A DNA stretch of 64,000 bases from Medicago truncatula (Eukaryota; Streptophyta; Magnoliopsida; Fabales; Fabaceae): positions 57,824,091-57,888,090 of the forward strand of contig NC_053044.1 in NCBI RefSeq assembly GCF_003473485.1, given 5' to 3'. Below the pieces are notes generated by a model. That model was not told the DNA's origin. It made no database searches and saw nothing but the letters and a program-made list of their open reading frames with translations. The stretch's first letter is position 1. Each line of letters opens with the position of its first letter. Positions 11,409 to 23,573 of this stretch are shown here, piece by piece. Made by a program: the position numbers and the translations under genes.

Positions 11409-13674
11409 TAATTGGTTGTTAATTATAAGAGAGCAACTTGGTCTTCTAATTCGAGGATTTAAATTCTCTCCATTGAAATCTCAACCATCAAATATGAAAG
11501 AGAAAATTAGTGTAAATTAAACAGAAAATTAGGGTCAATGAAATAAAGTTGACTTTTCTTATTAAAAAAAAAAGAAACAAAGTTGACTTTGGTAGCTCGA
11601 GACAGGTCGCAAAACATTTATATATGGCGCAAAAAGATCAAAGGAAAAGACAAGCCACTAAAAGTCTAAATTAAACAGAAAAAACCATGTAAGTACAGTA
11701 CACGTTTGAAGTTGACTTTAGAAAAATATAATGGAGCTCTTGGGTGAATCTCTTATCTATATTGTGGATTATTGGATTTTAATGAGGGAATGATATCGTT
11801 TTACTTTTTTTTTTTTTTAAAAGAATGACATCGTTTTAGTTGTATATATATATAATAATGAAACATTTTTCTCTCTATTTTATTTAATTTTTTCAATATA
11901 TGTAAAATCTAGACCCACAAATAATAATAATCATTGAAAAATCATGCATATAAGTGGAAAAGTCGGAGTTTAAATTTAGATCACGACACCGACCAAACAA
12001 TTTCTACATTTTTTTTTGGTTTAGCAACAACTTGAATTTATTCTTTATTCTTAGTAAATTCGTCATGACATTTTGACCGTTTTTATAACATATACTACTA
12101 TCCTTGCAAAAATTAAGAGGATTTGTCTAAGATAATATAGAGTTGCTGTCATTGATGTCAAATTCTAAACAAACTGAGTTTATACAAAGACATATAAATG
12201 TGGCGGCTGATAGTAAGGTTCTTTTGGTGTTGAAAATAATTAGCCCCATAGGAGTATTTCTGAAGAAACTCTTATTAGTAAAAGTAAGGACGATATTTTC
12301 TTTTGAAATAAAAAATATAATTGATTCCGTAGAAAGGGTTAAAATTGTTTTTGAATACTGTAAAATGAACTGATATAATTTTTTTTCTTTGGCATTTATC
12401 CCTCAAAATCATGATTATGTTGAATGCTGATAGATTCTCATTTTCTCACAACTAAAAAAGGGCACACTCCCAAATGTCTATATTTTCCAGCTTTTACTTG
12501 AGGTTTTTTTTTTCCTTCAGGTAAAATATATTTTGGTCACGTAAAATGTACAAATTTTCATTTTGTTTTATGTAACATCTTTTTTGTTTCCATCCCTTAG
12601 GACTTTAAAGTATTATTTTTTGGTTGTTGTCAGGCTAAAATCAACAATCAGCAACATGGTTGAGACTTGATGATGATGTGTGGTTAAAGGACAAGATCAA
12701 CCATGTCCTTAACTAACAATAACCCTTTCAATATGTGTAGATGGCGTTTAATATTTATTTTTATTTTTACTTTTTGTGACCAAGTACAATTGCATAGTAG
12801 ATACAAAATTGTTGTCACTCGTATTCTTATATCAGTTGGTAGGAACAATACATAATATATAAAGATCTTGTGTTTAAACCTCAACCACCACAAAAAATAA
12901 ATACAAAATTGTTAATCCATGAAAGACAACACAGTAGTTATTCAAGGTTTAATTGACTTTTAGTCACAATTGTTAGAATTTTATTATTCATAGTAGATAC
13001 AAAATTGGTTTCCATGATGTTATTAGGTCCTCCATTCATTAACTGTCCAAGTATTATATTATTATTATTATTATTATTGAGAGCATAGTCTACGTTTGGT
13101 CACAAAAGAAAGACATAACCTACGATGTCAACATAGGTCTAAGGTGCTTGCTTACTTGGTCTAAAAAGTCCATATACACGCATCAACAATTAGAGGGAGC
13201 ATGAAAATTAAAGTATCACAACTTGATTAGAATCATGAATCAAAGAGGAAATAACAGTACCAGGAGATCAAAATAGGGACTCAACTCTCATAAATAATTA
13301 GAATTTAGAGACCAAACTAATACAATTGTGATATATAAGGAACAAAAGGTACAATCAAAACATAAACAAAAATCCATTCTTAATAATTATGGAATGACAA
13401 TTTTAGACATAGTATTATTACTAACCTTTCACTATCATCATAGACTCATTCTAAAGGAAAATTAGCATTCTGCTTAACAAGTTAACCATCTTCACCCCAA
13501 CTCACACTATCTCAATTAATACAATATATAATACTACAATCTATATACTATATACTTATACTATTACTATACATTCATGATGTATATACGTATATATGTA
13601 TAGGAGCTAGTTTGTTCAACTTCAGGTCTGCTTCATGGACATAACATGGGTGTGATATAATATGACATTAGGCT
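11409..13674. other. Intergenic, no gene recognised
   Basis: The frame at 12143-12373 has no recognisable domain and AT-rich codon use like its surroundings; I do not call it. Phrases like 'agatacaaaattgt' recur at about 12799, 12900 and 12994, showing degenerate repeat DNA. Confidence 0.4.
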
Positions 13675-13987
13675 TTACATCAAAGTCCATTCCCTGCATA
13701 TATTGCTTGTGGATCCTGAATTAAGTCCCTTAATTGCTTCTGGCATAGCTTCACCCTTCATCATATTCTTCCAATATTCTACCATGTTTTCTTTTGTAGC
13801 ACAACTCAAGTTAGTAACCTATTCATAAAAACATTTCAAAGAGAAAATTGAAATAGAGTTGAGTTTGGAAACTCCTAATATTACTTGAATTTGATGAAAG
13901 TTAAAATGAAATTATATTTCATAGAAGATTTAGAAAACTTACAAGGAGAAGAGAAAAGAGTAGGAACACAACCAGGATGGACTTCAT
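13675..13987 (-). CDS. Small secreted DUF2775/ST-like protein, probably truncated by a frameshift
   Basis: Two predicted exons: 13987-13943 (MKSILVVFLLFSLLL, signal peptide) and 13818-13675, with a 124-bp GT-AG intron; 62 residues. After the signal peptide the protein reads ATKENMVEYWKNMMKGEAMP then EAIKGL, the conserved N-terminal signature of DUF2775 organ-specific/ST proteins (compare GEYWKLFMKDQNMPEEIQGL in the gene at 36533). The frame then runs into 15 unrelated residues and a stop. In another frame, overlapping the stop, the DNA encodes MDFDVKPNVILYHTHV, which resembles the next conserved block of the family. So a small indel has probably split the gene, leaving a truncated protein or pseudogene. 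It has no FEPRPN repeats. Exon calls rest on splice consensus and similarity to the ST genes, without transcript evidence. Confidence 0.65.
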
Positions 13988-14485
13988 GGCTATGGTGGTG
14001 GATATCTTGTTTGTTAGCCTATGGTTCTTCTTAATGTTGGAATAATCCACGTTGAGCACATATATTTATGTTCATCTCATATCACTACGGTTGAAAAAAG
14101 AGGCCCTTTGTTACTAAAAGGTTTGGTAGAAACTATATAAAGTAATTTGATTAATTGAGTTAAACGTGGAGAAATGCCCCTCTTAAAAAATCTTAAAGTT
14201 AATTTGTACCCCAAAAATTCTTCTGTTTAAAATAATCATTAATTATATATTTTTAAGACAATAATTTCAGATACTCTCACCGTTACATTTTAGTTGTCGC
14301 ATTCGTTGAAAAATTGTGTTCCTATAATGTAAAAATTTTGGTATACGTAAAAAACCAAAAAACAAAAACTAAAAAAGAAATAAAAGGATTAATTTATAAG
14401 ATAGGTTGAAATAACAATAAATAAGAGTTTTTCAATAAAGAGAGGTCGAGTTGCTCCCAGTATGATGAAATAGGACTAGACCACG
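13988..14485. other. 5' flank of the small ST-like gene
   Basis: Upstream region for the minus-strand gene; AT-rich. No G-box pair like that of ST1 and ST2 was seen. Confidence 0.35.
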
Positions 14486-14495
14486 TAGTTAAAAA

Positions 14496-15907
14496 GTAAA
14501 AATATGCTTTTAATCCCTGGTAAAAAATTTTTTTGAAATTTATCCCTGCAAAATTTTTTGTTTTTTAAAAAAGTCCCTAGGACCACTTTCTTATTTATTT
14601 GGCTAGTTTTTGCATATGTGTCAATTGATGACCGTACCGATTTATACATGTGGCACACACATATGGATTTTAACTAATTTATTACATTTTAAAAATCATT
14701 TTAATTAAAATAAATTTGTTTTCATACTTTAAAAAAAAGATATAATTAACATAAAAAGGGGTTAGAGTTCTCAATTCAAACCCGGAATACCATCCTTCAT
14801 CTTCTTTACCATCCTTCATTTTCTTTACCATCACAACACCTCACCTTCAACCTTTTATTTCTTCAATCCTTCACCCTTTCTTTCTTCTTACAATTGGGAT
14901 TTTCTGATTCAATTTTTTTTATCTATCTCTCGTTCATCCTCTCTTTTTCTTGTGTTCCTCGATTAATCTTTATCAAGATTCTATGTGAATCTTCTTAAAC
15001 CTTCAGGAACAAGATTGAAAATTTACGGTCGCGGCGAAAGCTTCTATCAACGAAAATTCTTTTAGTTTGGCGTGGCCGAAAACACCGTCGACGGCAACGT
15101 GGATCTGTTCTTCTTCGATTTGACACTGTTGAAAGAGGATTTGTGAGTGAGGGACAATTTGTCACTGTATTTTTGTTTGTGGTTGTTCCATCCAATTTTT
15201 TGTTGACACTCTTTCAATTTTTTTATTGTTGTTGTTCCAATTTGGGTTAGAGTTCTCCAATTTTTTGTTGTTGCTGTTCCAATTTGTCACTGTCTTCTTT
15301 GTTGTTGTTTGTTTGTTGTTATTGATTGTTGAGAGAGAGATATTTGCTGGTTGAGTTATTGACTGGGATGAAATTTGTTGAGAGAGATTTGTCACTGCCT
15401 TTTGAGTTATTTGCAGGGATGAAATTTGTTGTTGTTATTGACTAATGAGAGAGAGATTTGCTGGTTGTTTGTTGTTTGTTTTTGAAGAAGAAGAAAGAAT
15501 GGATAGAGGGTTGCTGGTTTTTTTTGTCGAAGAAAAAAGGAGGATGAGATAGTGGTGTTGGATGGCGGCGATAAGAGGAGGAGAGATGCCGGAGAGAGGG
15601 GACGACGAGAGGATGAAAAAAAGGAAACACATCTCCTAAATATTAGAATTAAAATTAACAAAAACAATTTCTGATTATTTTATTTTATTTTATAAATATT
15701 TAAATCATCTTAAATGCCACGCGTACGATTTATGTACAGTCAGCAACTGCCACCTATGCAAAAACCAGCCAAATAAGCAAGAAAGTGAGCTCAGGGACCT
15801 TTTTAAAGAACAAAAAATTTTGCAAGGATGAATTTAAAAAAATAAAATTACTAGGGACCAAAACTCAAATTCGCTATATTTGCAGGGACCAAAAACATAT
15901 TTTAGCC
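14496..15907. mobile_element. Mutator-type element with long TIRs and atypical interior
   Basis: Terminal inverted repeats of roughly 200 bp: the left arm starts GTAAAAATATGCTTTTAATC, the right arm ends in the complement of GGCTAAAATATGTTTTTGG; both continue with 'tccctgcaaaattttttg' and 'ttatttggctggtttttgcat'-like phrases. The flanks share TAGTTAAAAA (14486-14495 and 15908-15917), a 9-10 bp TSD. The interior (14760-15660) is markedly less AT-rich, with CT/GTT-rich parts and short frames but no transposase. It could be captured host sequence (Pack-MULE style), unproven. Confidence 0.75.
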
Positions 15908-15917
15908 TAGTTAAAAA

Positions 15918-16589
15918 AGGGTAATTACATCCGTCTTCATTTGGTTTTTTCTACGTTACCCCTTCATAAATTAAGGGTAATTTACCCTATCAAAGGAAAA
16001 ACTCATTTTCCTCATCTTTATTATTACAACAAATTACCATTTTCATCTCAATAACATTAAACTTCTTCATATCCTTCATTTAACATGTAAACTTCATCTC
16101 TTTCGTTCCAGAATTTAATCATGGTTGTCATCATGCGTAAATTTCCCCAAATTAATCAATGGGTAATGCATGCCTCATTAATAGATTTTTTCTTACAATC
16201 AGTTACCATTTTAATCTCAAAAACATCAAACTTCTTCATCTTCCTCATTTAACACGTGGTTTCCATCTTTTTCATTTTAAAATCAAATCATATTTATCAT
16301 TAGAGGTAAATTACCCCTAATTCAACAAGGGGTAACGTAGGCTTCATCCCTTCATCGAGTTCTTCTTAATTAAGAACAAAGAAATGATAATTGTACAGTC
16401 ATTTTATGAAGAAGGAAAAAATTTACCACTTTTTCTAATACTCACATTATGTTTTTATTCTCTTTATTTTTTTCTCTCTTTATTATTTTTGACCAATAAT
16501 TAAAAATAAAAAAATAAAGTTATCACAATAGTTATCAAAAATAATTATACAATACCACCACTCTTAACAATAACACTTTCTCTAATTTT
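15918..16589. other. Intergenic, repeat-derived
   Basis: Phrases 'gggtaattac', 'taccccttcat' and 'gggtaacgtaggcttcat' recur in direct and inverted order (15918-16350), suggesting an old foldback element. No gene. Confidence 0.35.
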
Positions 16590-16594
16590 AAAGT

Positions 16595-17280
16595 AAACAC
16601 TAACTTTTTTTTTTTTATTCAAAGTGACAAACATCTCTTCTCCATTTAACACCTTAGTAACTTTCCCACTTTCATTCGCCCTCTCAAATTAAGTTTTTGT
16701 TCGCTCAAATTGCAATTGCGAGTGAACAATTTTTAATGATAATAGGATAGGATAGGATAAATAAGTTTGGGCAAACATCATAAATCCTAATCGACCGTTA
16801 ATAGTATTCATAGATTATTCCGTATCTGCAAAATGAATAATAAAAGAAAAAAAAATCGTAAACGATTATGAGAGAAGCAAAACGTGACACAAGCATGTGC
16901 TTTATTATAAAGCCTTTATATTATGGGAATAGTAAAGTAACACAAAGAAAGGAAGGAACACATGGAATGGGAGGGTTGGGGGTAGTGTCCTCAATTCAAA
17001 TAGTGTGTGGAAGGGAAGATACTCAAGGGAGAGGTTGAAACGTAGGTTCCTCTTAGTAAGCTTGCTAAAAATGGTAAATATGGACAAATAAAACTGGGAC
17101 TCAAAATTTAAGATTTCGAAAGTTTATTAATAATTGTTCACTCACAATGTTGTTATAACATTTAAGTTAGTGGTAAGTGAAAGTGGGGGAGGTTACTAAC
17201 GGAGAACTAATTTGTTAAATGGATTGAAGATGTTTGTCACTTTGAATAAAGAAGAATGAAGGTTGGTGTTTAGTTTAAAA
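16595..17280. repeat. Foldback element with about 135-bp inverted arms
   Basis: Left arm 16600-16735 and right arm 17138-17275 are diverged inverted copies, both containing 'attcaaagtgacaaacatct' and 'gagtgaacaatt'. The spacer of about 400 bp has no recognisable coding sequence. Confidence 0.6.
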
Positions 17281-17474
17281 CTAAAGAGAAATATTAGTTT
17301 AAAACATTGTTAACATTTTTATTATATTTATTAGTTCAATAGTTTGATTCCTTTTAAGCAATCGAGATAAGTTACATGTTAGAATTAAAATATCGAAAGA
17401 TAGATGCTAAAAGGTCTATCAATTAAAAAAATACAATTTTTAAGTTTACAAATGCAGAGTCAATTGTAATAAAG

Positions 17475-17755
17475 GGTTAATAATACTTTACCTCCTATAA
17501 TATAGGTTATTTCCGGCTTTGTCTCCGATAAAAAGAATTGCAAAGTAAATTGTTATATAGTAAATTTTTTTACGCGTGGCAAGCAAAAAAAAAAAAAAAA
17601 AGCCAAGTAAGGGCAACATCAGAGATTATGCTGAGTCAATGTCCTTGGGGGGTAATCGTGAAGAATATTTATTTTACAAAGACCAAATCAATTTTTTTTA
17701 CAGGGAGCAAACCCAAAAGTATCATATATTATAGGGAGTGAAAACTATTAACCAT
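17475..17755. mobile_element. MITE-like element, about 35-bp TIRs
   Basis: Left end GGGTTAATAATACTTTACCT and right end complement GGTTAATAGTTTTCACTCCC share the following 'ctataatata' phrase. A broken end of the same family is seen at 34880-34925. No convincing TSD. Confidence 0.5.
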
Positions 17756-17974
17756 TGTTGTTATAGATGGATAGTTAATACATTGATATGAACTATGAAG
17801 CAGCGTTGTAATTTCTAGAGGATTGTGTAATATTGTAGGAGTAAGATAAATAACTATATCAAAAGTAAAAAAAATTATTGAGTGTATGATACATGTAGAA
17901 AAAACACTAAATCGATAATTAAAAAGAACAAAGTAAAATTAAAATAACTTTTAAAAATTAATGTTTCATTGTTA

Positions 17975-19192
17975 GGTAAATGATGTTGGAGGATATTAGT
18001 GGATAGAGAAGGTTTGTGGTATTACGTTTTAGTCATTAGATATGGCGAAATAGGTCGGAGATGGGAGGTTGGAGGTTGGGGTCGGAGTTGTTCTTCGTGG
18101 TGGAGGGAGGTAGATAGGATTCGTGATGGCGTTGGCGGTATAGGTGGTGGTTGGTTCGATGATGGTGTGTTGAGGAAGGTGGGTGATGGGATTGATATGC
18201 TGTTTTGGCTCCATAGATGGTGTGGTGGGGCGCCCCTTTGTGAGCGGTTTCTGAGGTTGTTCGACTTGGCGGAGAACAAAACAGTTACATTGGCTGATAT
18301 GTTCTCCATTGATTCGATGCAGGATGGGGAGGGTTGGAGTTGGAGGCGTAGACTGTGGGCGTGGGAAGAAGAGTTATTAGAGGAGTGTAGGGCTTTACTG
18401 CTTGATGTTGCTCTGTTTCATATTGTTTCAGATACTTGGATGTGGCTTCCTGACCCCATAGGAGGTTACTCTGTTCGAGGTGCTTATGACTTATTAACAG
18501 TTTTTGACAATCCATCTGTGGATAGTGCTTTGGACCTAGTTTGGCATCGTCAGGTTCCTTTGAAGATCTCAATCTTTGCTTGACGGCTCATTCGGAATCG
18601 ATTACCTACTAAAGCAAACTTTGCAGCTCGTGGTATAATTCAGTCAGAAGTGACTCTCTGTGTCTCAGGATGCGGTCATGTTGAAACGACCGACCATTTG
18701 TTTTTATCCTGCACGTCTTTTGCATCGTTGTGGGAGCAGGTGTGCCGATGGATTGGATTTGTGGGGGCGGACTCCAACAACATTTCAGATCACTTGATGC
18801 AATTTACTTTTATGACAGGTGTTGGCAAAGCTAAGAGGTCGTTTCTTCAGTTAATTTGGCTTCTTTGCACTTGGGTGTCGTGGAACGAACGCAACAATCG
18901 ACTGTTTAATAATGTTGTTACTGATGTTCCTAGGTTACTTGATAAGATCAAATTGTTATCGTTAGTGTGGATGAAAGGTAAAAAAGCCATATTTGATTTT
19001 GGTACTCATAGGTGGTGGTCAAGTCCTTTGGCTTGTTTGGGCATTGGCTAACCATTGTTGGATTTTTATCATTTAGACATGGATCCCTTTTGTATATTTG
19101 TAGTGGTTTCCTAGGCACACCTTGTGCTTGGGTTCTGCTATTGGTGTGGTAATATATTTCCATTTTATCTTGTTAAAAAAAAAAAAAAAACC
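17975..19192 (+). mobile_element. L1-type LINE, 5'-truncated, C-terminal half with zf-RVT region and poly(A)
   Basis: One reading frame from about 17999 to 19051 encodes the end of a plant L1-type LINE polyprotein, from LVDREGLWYYVL through WLPDPIGGYSVRGAYDLL and VWHRQVPLKISIFA to CGHVETTDHLFLSC and VSWNERNNRLF, i.e. the zinc-finger (zf-RVT, PF13966-type) region. A single TGA at 18581-18583 replaces the conserved tryptophan of the phrase 'AWRLIRNRLPTK'; the frame continues afterwards. The element ends in an A tract at 19176-19190. The 5' three quarters (endonuclease, most of reverse transcriptase) are absent, typical 5' truncation. Confidence 0.85.
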
Positions 19193-19277
19193 TAACTTAT
19201 TTTTGTTTTCACAGAGATGCAAACTTTTTGATGTGGATATTTTATGAAGGTAAAAAAAACTAATATTACAGGATTAT

Positions 19278-19390
19278 ACATAACGTTTCAGCAAAAATAC
19301 ATGTACTAATAGTAGTGTATATCCTTAAGTTATTGCAAAGGATCATAGTCCAAACATACAAATGGGCCAAATCCAGCAATACATAAAGAT
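19278..19390. repeat. Diverged direct repeat, copy 1
   Basis: Shares the order of phrases 'ataacgtttc(a/g)gcaaaaat', 'ctaatagta', 'tacaaatgggcc' and 'aataaagaaag'-like end with 19998-20105. Unit size about 110 bp, separated by about 720 bp. Nature unknown. Confidence 0.5.
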
Positions 19391-19395
19391 TATTA

Positions 19396-19572
19396 CTCTT
19401 CTTCCATCTGTTTTTGCTTGTTTCCGTCAAAATAGTTGAGCGTGGGTTAACACTTAACTCACACAGGTGCATTTTCAACACGAGTTAAGTTACGTAGGTG
19501 TATTTTTCAGCATGAGTAGCGTGAGTTAACTCATATTAGACGGAAATAAGCAAAAACAGATGGGAGAAGAGC
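19396..19572. mobile_element. Short hairpin MITE
   Basis: Perfect-looking inverted ends: CTCTTCTTCCATCTGTTTTT and its complement at 19553-19572, continuing to 'gcttgtttccgtc' / 'gacggaaataagc'. Total 177 bp; the interior has 'gagttaactc'-like palindromes. Flanks AGATTATTA and CAATTATCA are similar but imperfect, so the TSD is unsure. Confidence 0.65.
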
Positions 19573-19997
19573 AATTATCATAGCCATGCTTTTGAAATGC
19601 TCTTATCCTGTTCATATACCTAGGACCATGTGTCTGTGTTTGATACGACACCGACATATGTTATTATATTTAATTATGTCATTTTAATAAATTATTATTC
19701 TTAAAGTTGATCCGGTGATGTAGACTTGAGATCTTGAACTATTAGCATTGTCGACGTTTCAGCATTGCGTGGTATTAGTGCTTCATGTTTCGGATTTTGT
19801 GACACACTAATCCACATACAAAACATCATCATGTTGAATGAGCTAAATATATGTAAAGAACCAATATGGTGTGTGCTTCTAATTGGAAATACATGATTCA
19901 GGGGATAAAACATTATATGAAGAACGTATATATGTAATTAAGGTAATTCGTTACCTCGTATTAGTTATCTGTTTATTTACTGTGAATTAGGGTTGAT

Positions 19998-20105
19998 AGA
20001 TAACGTTTCGGCAAAAATTGAAGTGCTAATAGTAAGTATTATAAAGGCATTACAAAGATCAAAGTTCCAACCCACATATGGGCCCATTCCAACAATAAAG
20101 AAAGA
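19998..20105. repeat. Diverged direct repeat, copy 2
   Basis: Second copy of the unit at 19278-19390. Confidence 0.5.
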
Positions 20106-20262
20106 GGTGTTTTTGAAGGTTTTATGGAATTTTTATGCAGTTTGGATTTTACCTAAATCGCATAAGACGTGTGAGAAACTCATAAGATGAGGAAAAAAAA
20201 CAGTCAAAATTCAAAGGAGAAAGACATACTTTTATAAGAGAAAGACAGATAAATTATAAAAA

Positions 20263-21392
20263 GAGCAATGTTAATTACAGTCGCTATTACAATCGCTCTT
20301 AGACACTTGCTACATTATTGGCCCACGTCATTGCTTTTACATAAAATTAAACCGGCAACCGGCTCCATTGTTTCAATACGTTTTTTAAAATAAAATAATA
20401 AAAAGATATGACAAATATTGACTTCATCTTCCACACATAACATTTTCTCAGGTGCCCAAAGTTACTTTTCTTCAAAACCTTCTTCTTCGTCAAGCTCATA
20501 TACATGTCACTTGTTTTTTAACCTCTTAAATTGGTAACTGATTGAACAAGTCTAATAAATTTATCAGTTTTTTTTTTAATTATTATTATTCTCAAAATCA
20601 TGTTGTACGCCAATCAAAAATCAACCTCAATTTGATCTATCCGATCATCATTGTTGTTGCAGACAGAAGAACTGTACAAGAAGATGCATAACAACATGAA
20701 AATGATTTCATCTTAAGTGATTCATTTTTTCAAATAACAAATTCCACAACGCATTTGTCAAAACAAAAATTCATCGACACATGCTTGCTCTCACATAATC
20801 ATTTACTTTGAAATCTGGGTTTGATGAATGATGTATAATTATAAATTGCTGTTTTCTATAGAGTGGGAACAGTGCTTTGAAAAGGGCTTGCAAAAAATGG
20901 TGACGGTGACCGCCACCATCGTCCGACCAAAGGTGAGTAAATTGCACAATGGAACATTGGAAATCAAAAGCTTGTAGAGAAGGACTCAGATCTGGTCTCC
21001 AATCCTGTAAACAGTCCTTGTGGTAGTCTGAATTCTAGAGATAAGTGAATTGTTTTTGAATGAGAGAAGTGATTTTTTTTTTTTTTTGAGAGAGAAGTGA
21101 TTCTCTGGAAACTATGGTTGATAAAAGTATGAGAACGTAAATGCCAAAATGAGAAGGAAGGAAGGTAGAAAGTATGAGGTAATGAAAAAAGAAAGATGGA
21201 TGAGATTGAGGGAGGTGGGTCGGTTGCAGACATGAAGAATCTGAAGAAAATAAATAAATAAATAAATGTTTTAACAAGTAGAAGTGTAGAACCGGTCAGC
21301 AGGTAAGTTATAAAAAAATATAGGTAACGTGGCATGCTACAAATGGGTGTGTTCAATCGCAAGTGTTAAAACGCATGCAGCTAGCATTGCTC
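20263..21392. mobile_element. Non-autonomous DNA element starting GAGCAATG, full copy
   Basis: Ends share GAGCAATG(T/C)TA in inverted orientation, like the 9337-10199 element. No perfect 9-bp TSD was found; instead imperfect direct repeats of about 45 bp (phrase 'tttataagagaaagaca') lie just outside both ends (20213-20258 and 21402-21450). The interior has no transposase. An inverted, truncated copy lies at 34017-34625. Confidence 0.65.
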
Positions 21393-21450
21393 AAAAATAT
21401 CTAAGAGAAAGACCTGATTTTATAAGAGAAAGACATAAATAAGAGAACGA

Positions 21451-23573
21451 CACATAATCCTCAGCTTTTGTGAGAAAGACAATGTTTTTTTTTTATAGTG
21501 AGTATATTTATGAAGGAATGTTATATTATATGATTAAATAATTTTTTTAGTCCTTTTAACTTTTAATAAAGTGGCAAATTTGAGTCCATATAAAAAAATC
21601 AGCAAGGAGTTATAATAGTTCTTAATAAATTCGAACTTATTCACATATACTATGACTTTAAAATTTTATAAATAGTTTTATTTTTCAAACACGATTAAAA
21701 CATTAAAATTTAACAAAGACTAAAACCACTTCAATCTAAAAAATTTATAATCACTTTTTTTATGAGGATTTAAAGCAAAATTTGATATATCTATATGAAT
21801 CAAACACTTATTTAACCTTGTATTCTGTTTCATATTTAAAATATTTCTATCATGAAGTGACATTTTATGCTTACTCCACCGAAAGTTAATGGACTTGTAT
21901 TATTTTATATAACCATATAATATTGATTTTTTTAAAAACAACCCCGTTTTGGAAATATATCACGTGGTCTTAGTATTTATTTATTTACAATTTTTGACAA
22001 CTTTTTTTTTTAAAGGACAATTTTTAACAACTTATCTTTTTAACATGAATCAAAATTCAATAAAGTGTAAATCGTAATATTCTATATTTCTTCTTTTTTT
22101 GAAGGGAGCAATTTTTCTTCTTAAAATAGTGTAATGATTATTCCCAAAAACAAAATAGCGTGATATAATAGTCATAATCTTTTGTATCTTTTTTTGGTTA
22201 ATCTTTCGATTTTAAAGAGAATATATCCTAGTAATGTAAAGTTACATAAGTAAAATCTTTTAAAAAATTGTTAAACGATTCATGCTTAAATGTAGCTTAC
22301 GAGCTTAACTTGAATTCAATTACTTCATTTTAATTAATACCCTTATTTGTTTTCTTTTAATCGTCTTATTTTCCTCAAGGAAAGGGCGTGTGACTCAAGG
22401 GATGGAAATTGGATCCAGACTTAATGGACATCCCTATAAAATACCCGCTATGGATAGCGTAAAACCTTGTTTTAATGGGTACGAGTTTGGGTATGAATAA
22501 TTACCCGCAAATTTGAATGGATATGGGCACTGTACTATCCAGTCACGCAACCCGTATATATGTATTTATATAATATGATAAAAAAATTATTTATTTTTGC
22601 TGTATAATTAATTAATTAATTAAACTATTTAAGCATAAACCTAAACTTAAAACAACTTAATACAGTAACCTTAACCCTCCTGCTGCGTTGAATCTTTGCC
22701 GCTGCCTTTGATTGCTTTTTAGCTAAATAATACGATTCATACTATTTTATGAGTTGATTTGAAAATTCTTGGACCATAGTTTTATTTCAATCGTAATATT
22801 TTTTATTGTCTTTTCATAGTTAAAGTGCTGGTAATGGGTGTGGATATGAACACTTAGATGCTCATAGAATATGGAAAAGGACTATAAAGTTGTTATCCAC
22901 GAGGATACAGGCTCGTTTACAGACATTTCTTACAAATGCGAGCATGGAGATCAGTACTATAATACCTACCCATTAATACCCATTATCATCACTATGTGTG
23001 AGTGATCAACATGTAGTCAATCATTGTCAAAAAGCTAAGGGAAAAAAAAAAATACTCAAAACTCATCTACAACTCGAGACAGATAAAGATATAGAGAATA
23101 TAAAAAAATGTTGAATAAAAGTATAAAATTTAAGAGTGTTTAAATATAAAATTGTGTAATCATCATTTCCAAAAAAAAATAATTAGTGTAATGATAATCA
23201 TAATTTTTGGTATCTTATTTTTGTTTCGTTAACACTTCAATTTAAAAGGGAAAATGTCCTATATAAAGTTACATAATTAAAATCTTCAAAACAAATTCTT
23301 AAACAATTCGTGCTTAAATGGAACTTATTAACTATTTGATTTCAATTACTTCATTTTAATACCGTTTTTTTCCCTTCAATCCAATGATCTCTTCTCTTCC
23401 TCTTCCTCTAGGGCATTTTAATCATTGTAAAAGATACCTTAAACTCATTTACAATTTGAGAGATAAAGATAGTGAGAATGTTATCATAGATGTGATATGT
23501 TCTTGATGTGATAGAAGAGATATAAAAAAAAAAATGTTGAATAAATGCATAAAATTTAAGAGTGTTTAAAAGC
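21451..23573. other. AT-rich intergenic stretch
   Basis: No gene seen. At 22390-22985 phrases like 'taatgggtacgagtttgggta' and, inverted, 'acctacccattaataccc' suggest an old hAT-type foldback element, too diverged to delimit. Confidence 0.35.

Noticed and set aside
12143..12373. 76-residue plus-strand frame
   Set aside because: AT-rich, no recognisable domain or gene structure; chance ORF more likely.
15162..15667. Several overlapping minus-strand frames rich in Asn/Ser/Gln
   Set aside because: Low-complexity translation of GTT/GA-rich DNA inside a Mutator-type element.
18022..18572. Minus-strand frames over the LINE
   Set aside because: The plus frame has clear LINE homology; the minus frames are shadows.
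20263..21392. 9-bp TSD for the GAGCAATG element
   Set aside because: TTATAAAAA and AAAAATATC do not match; only the termini support the element.
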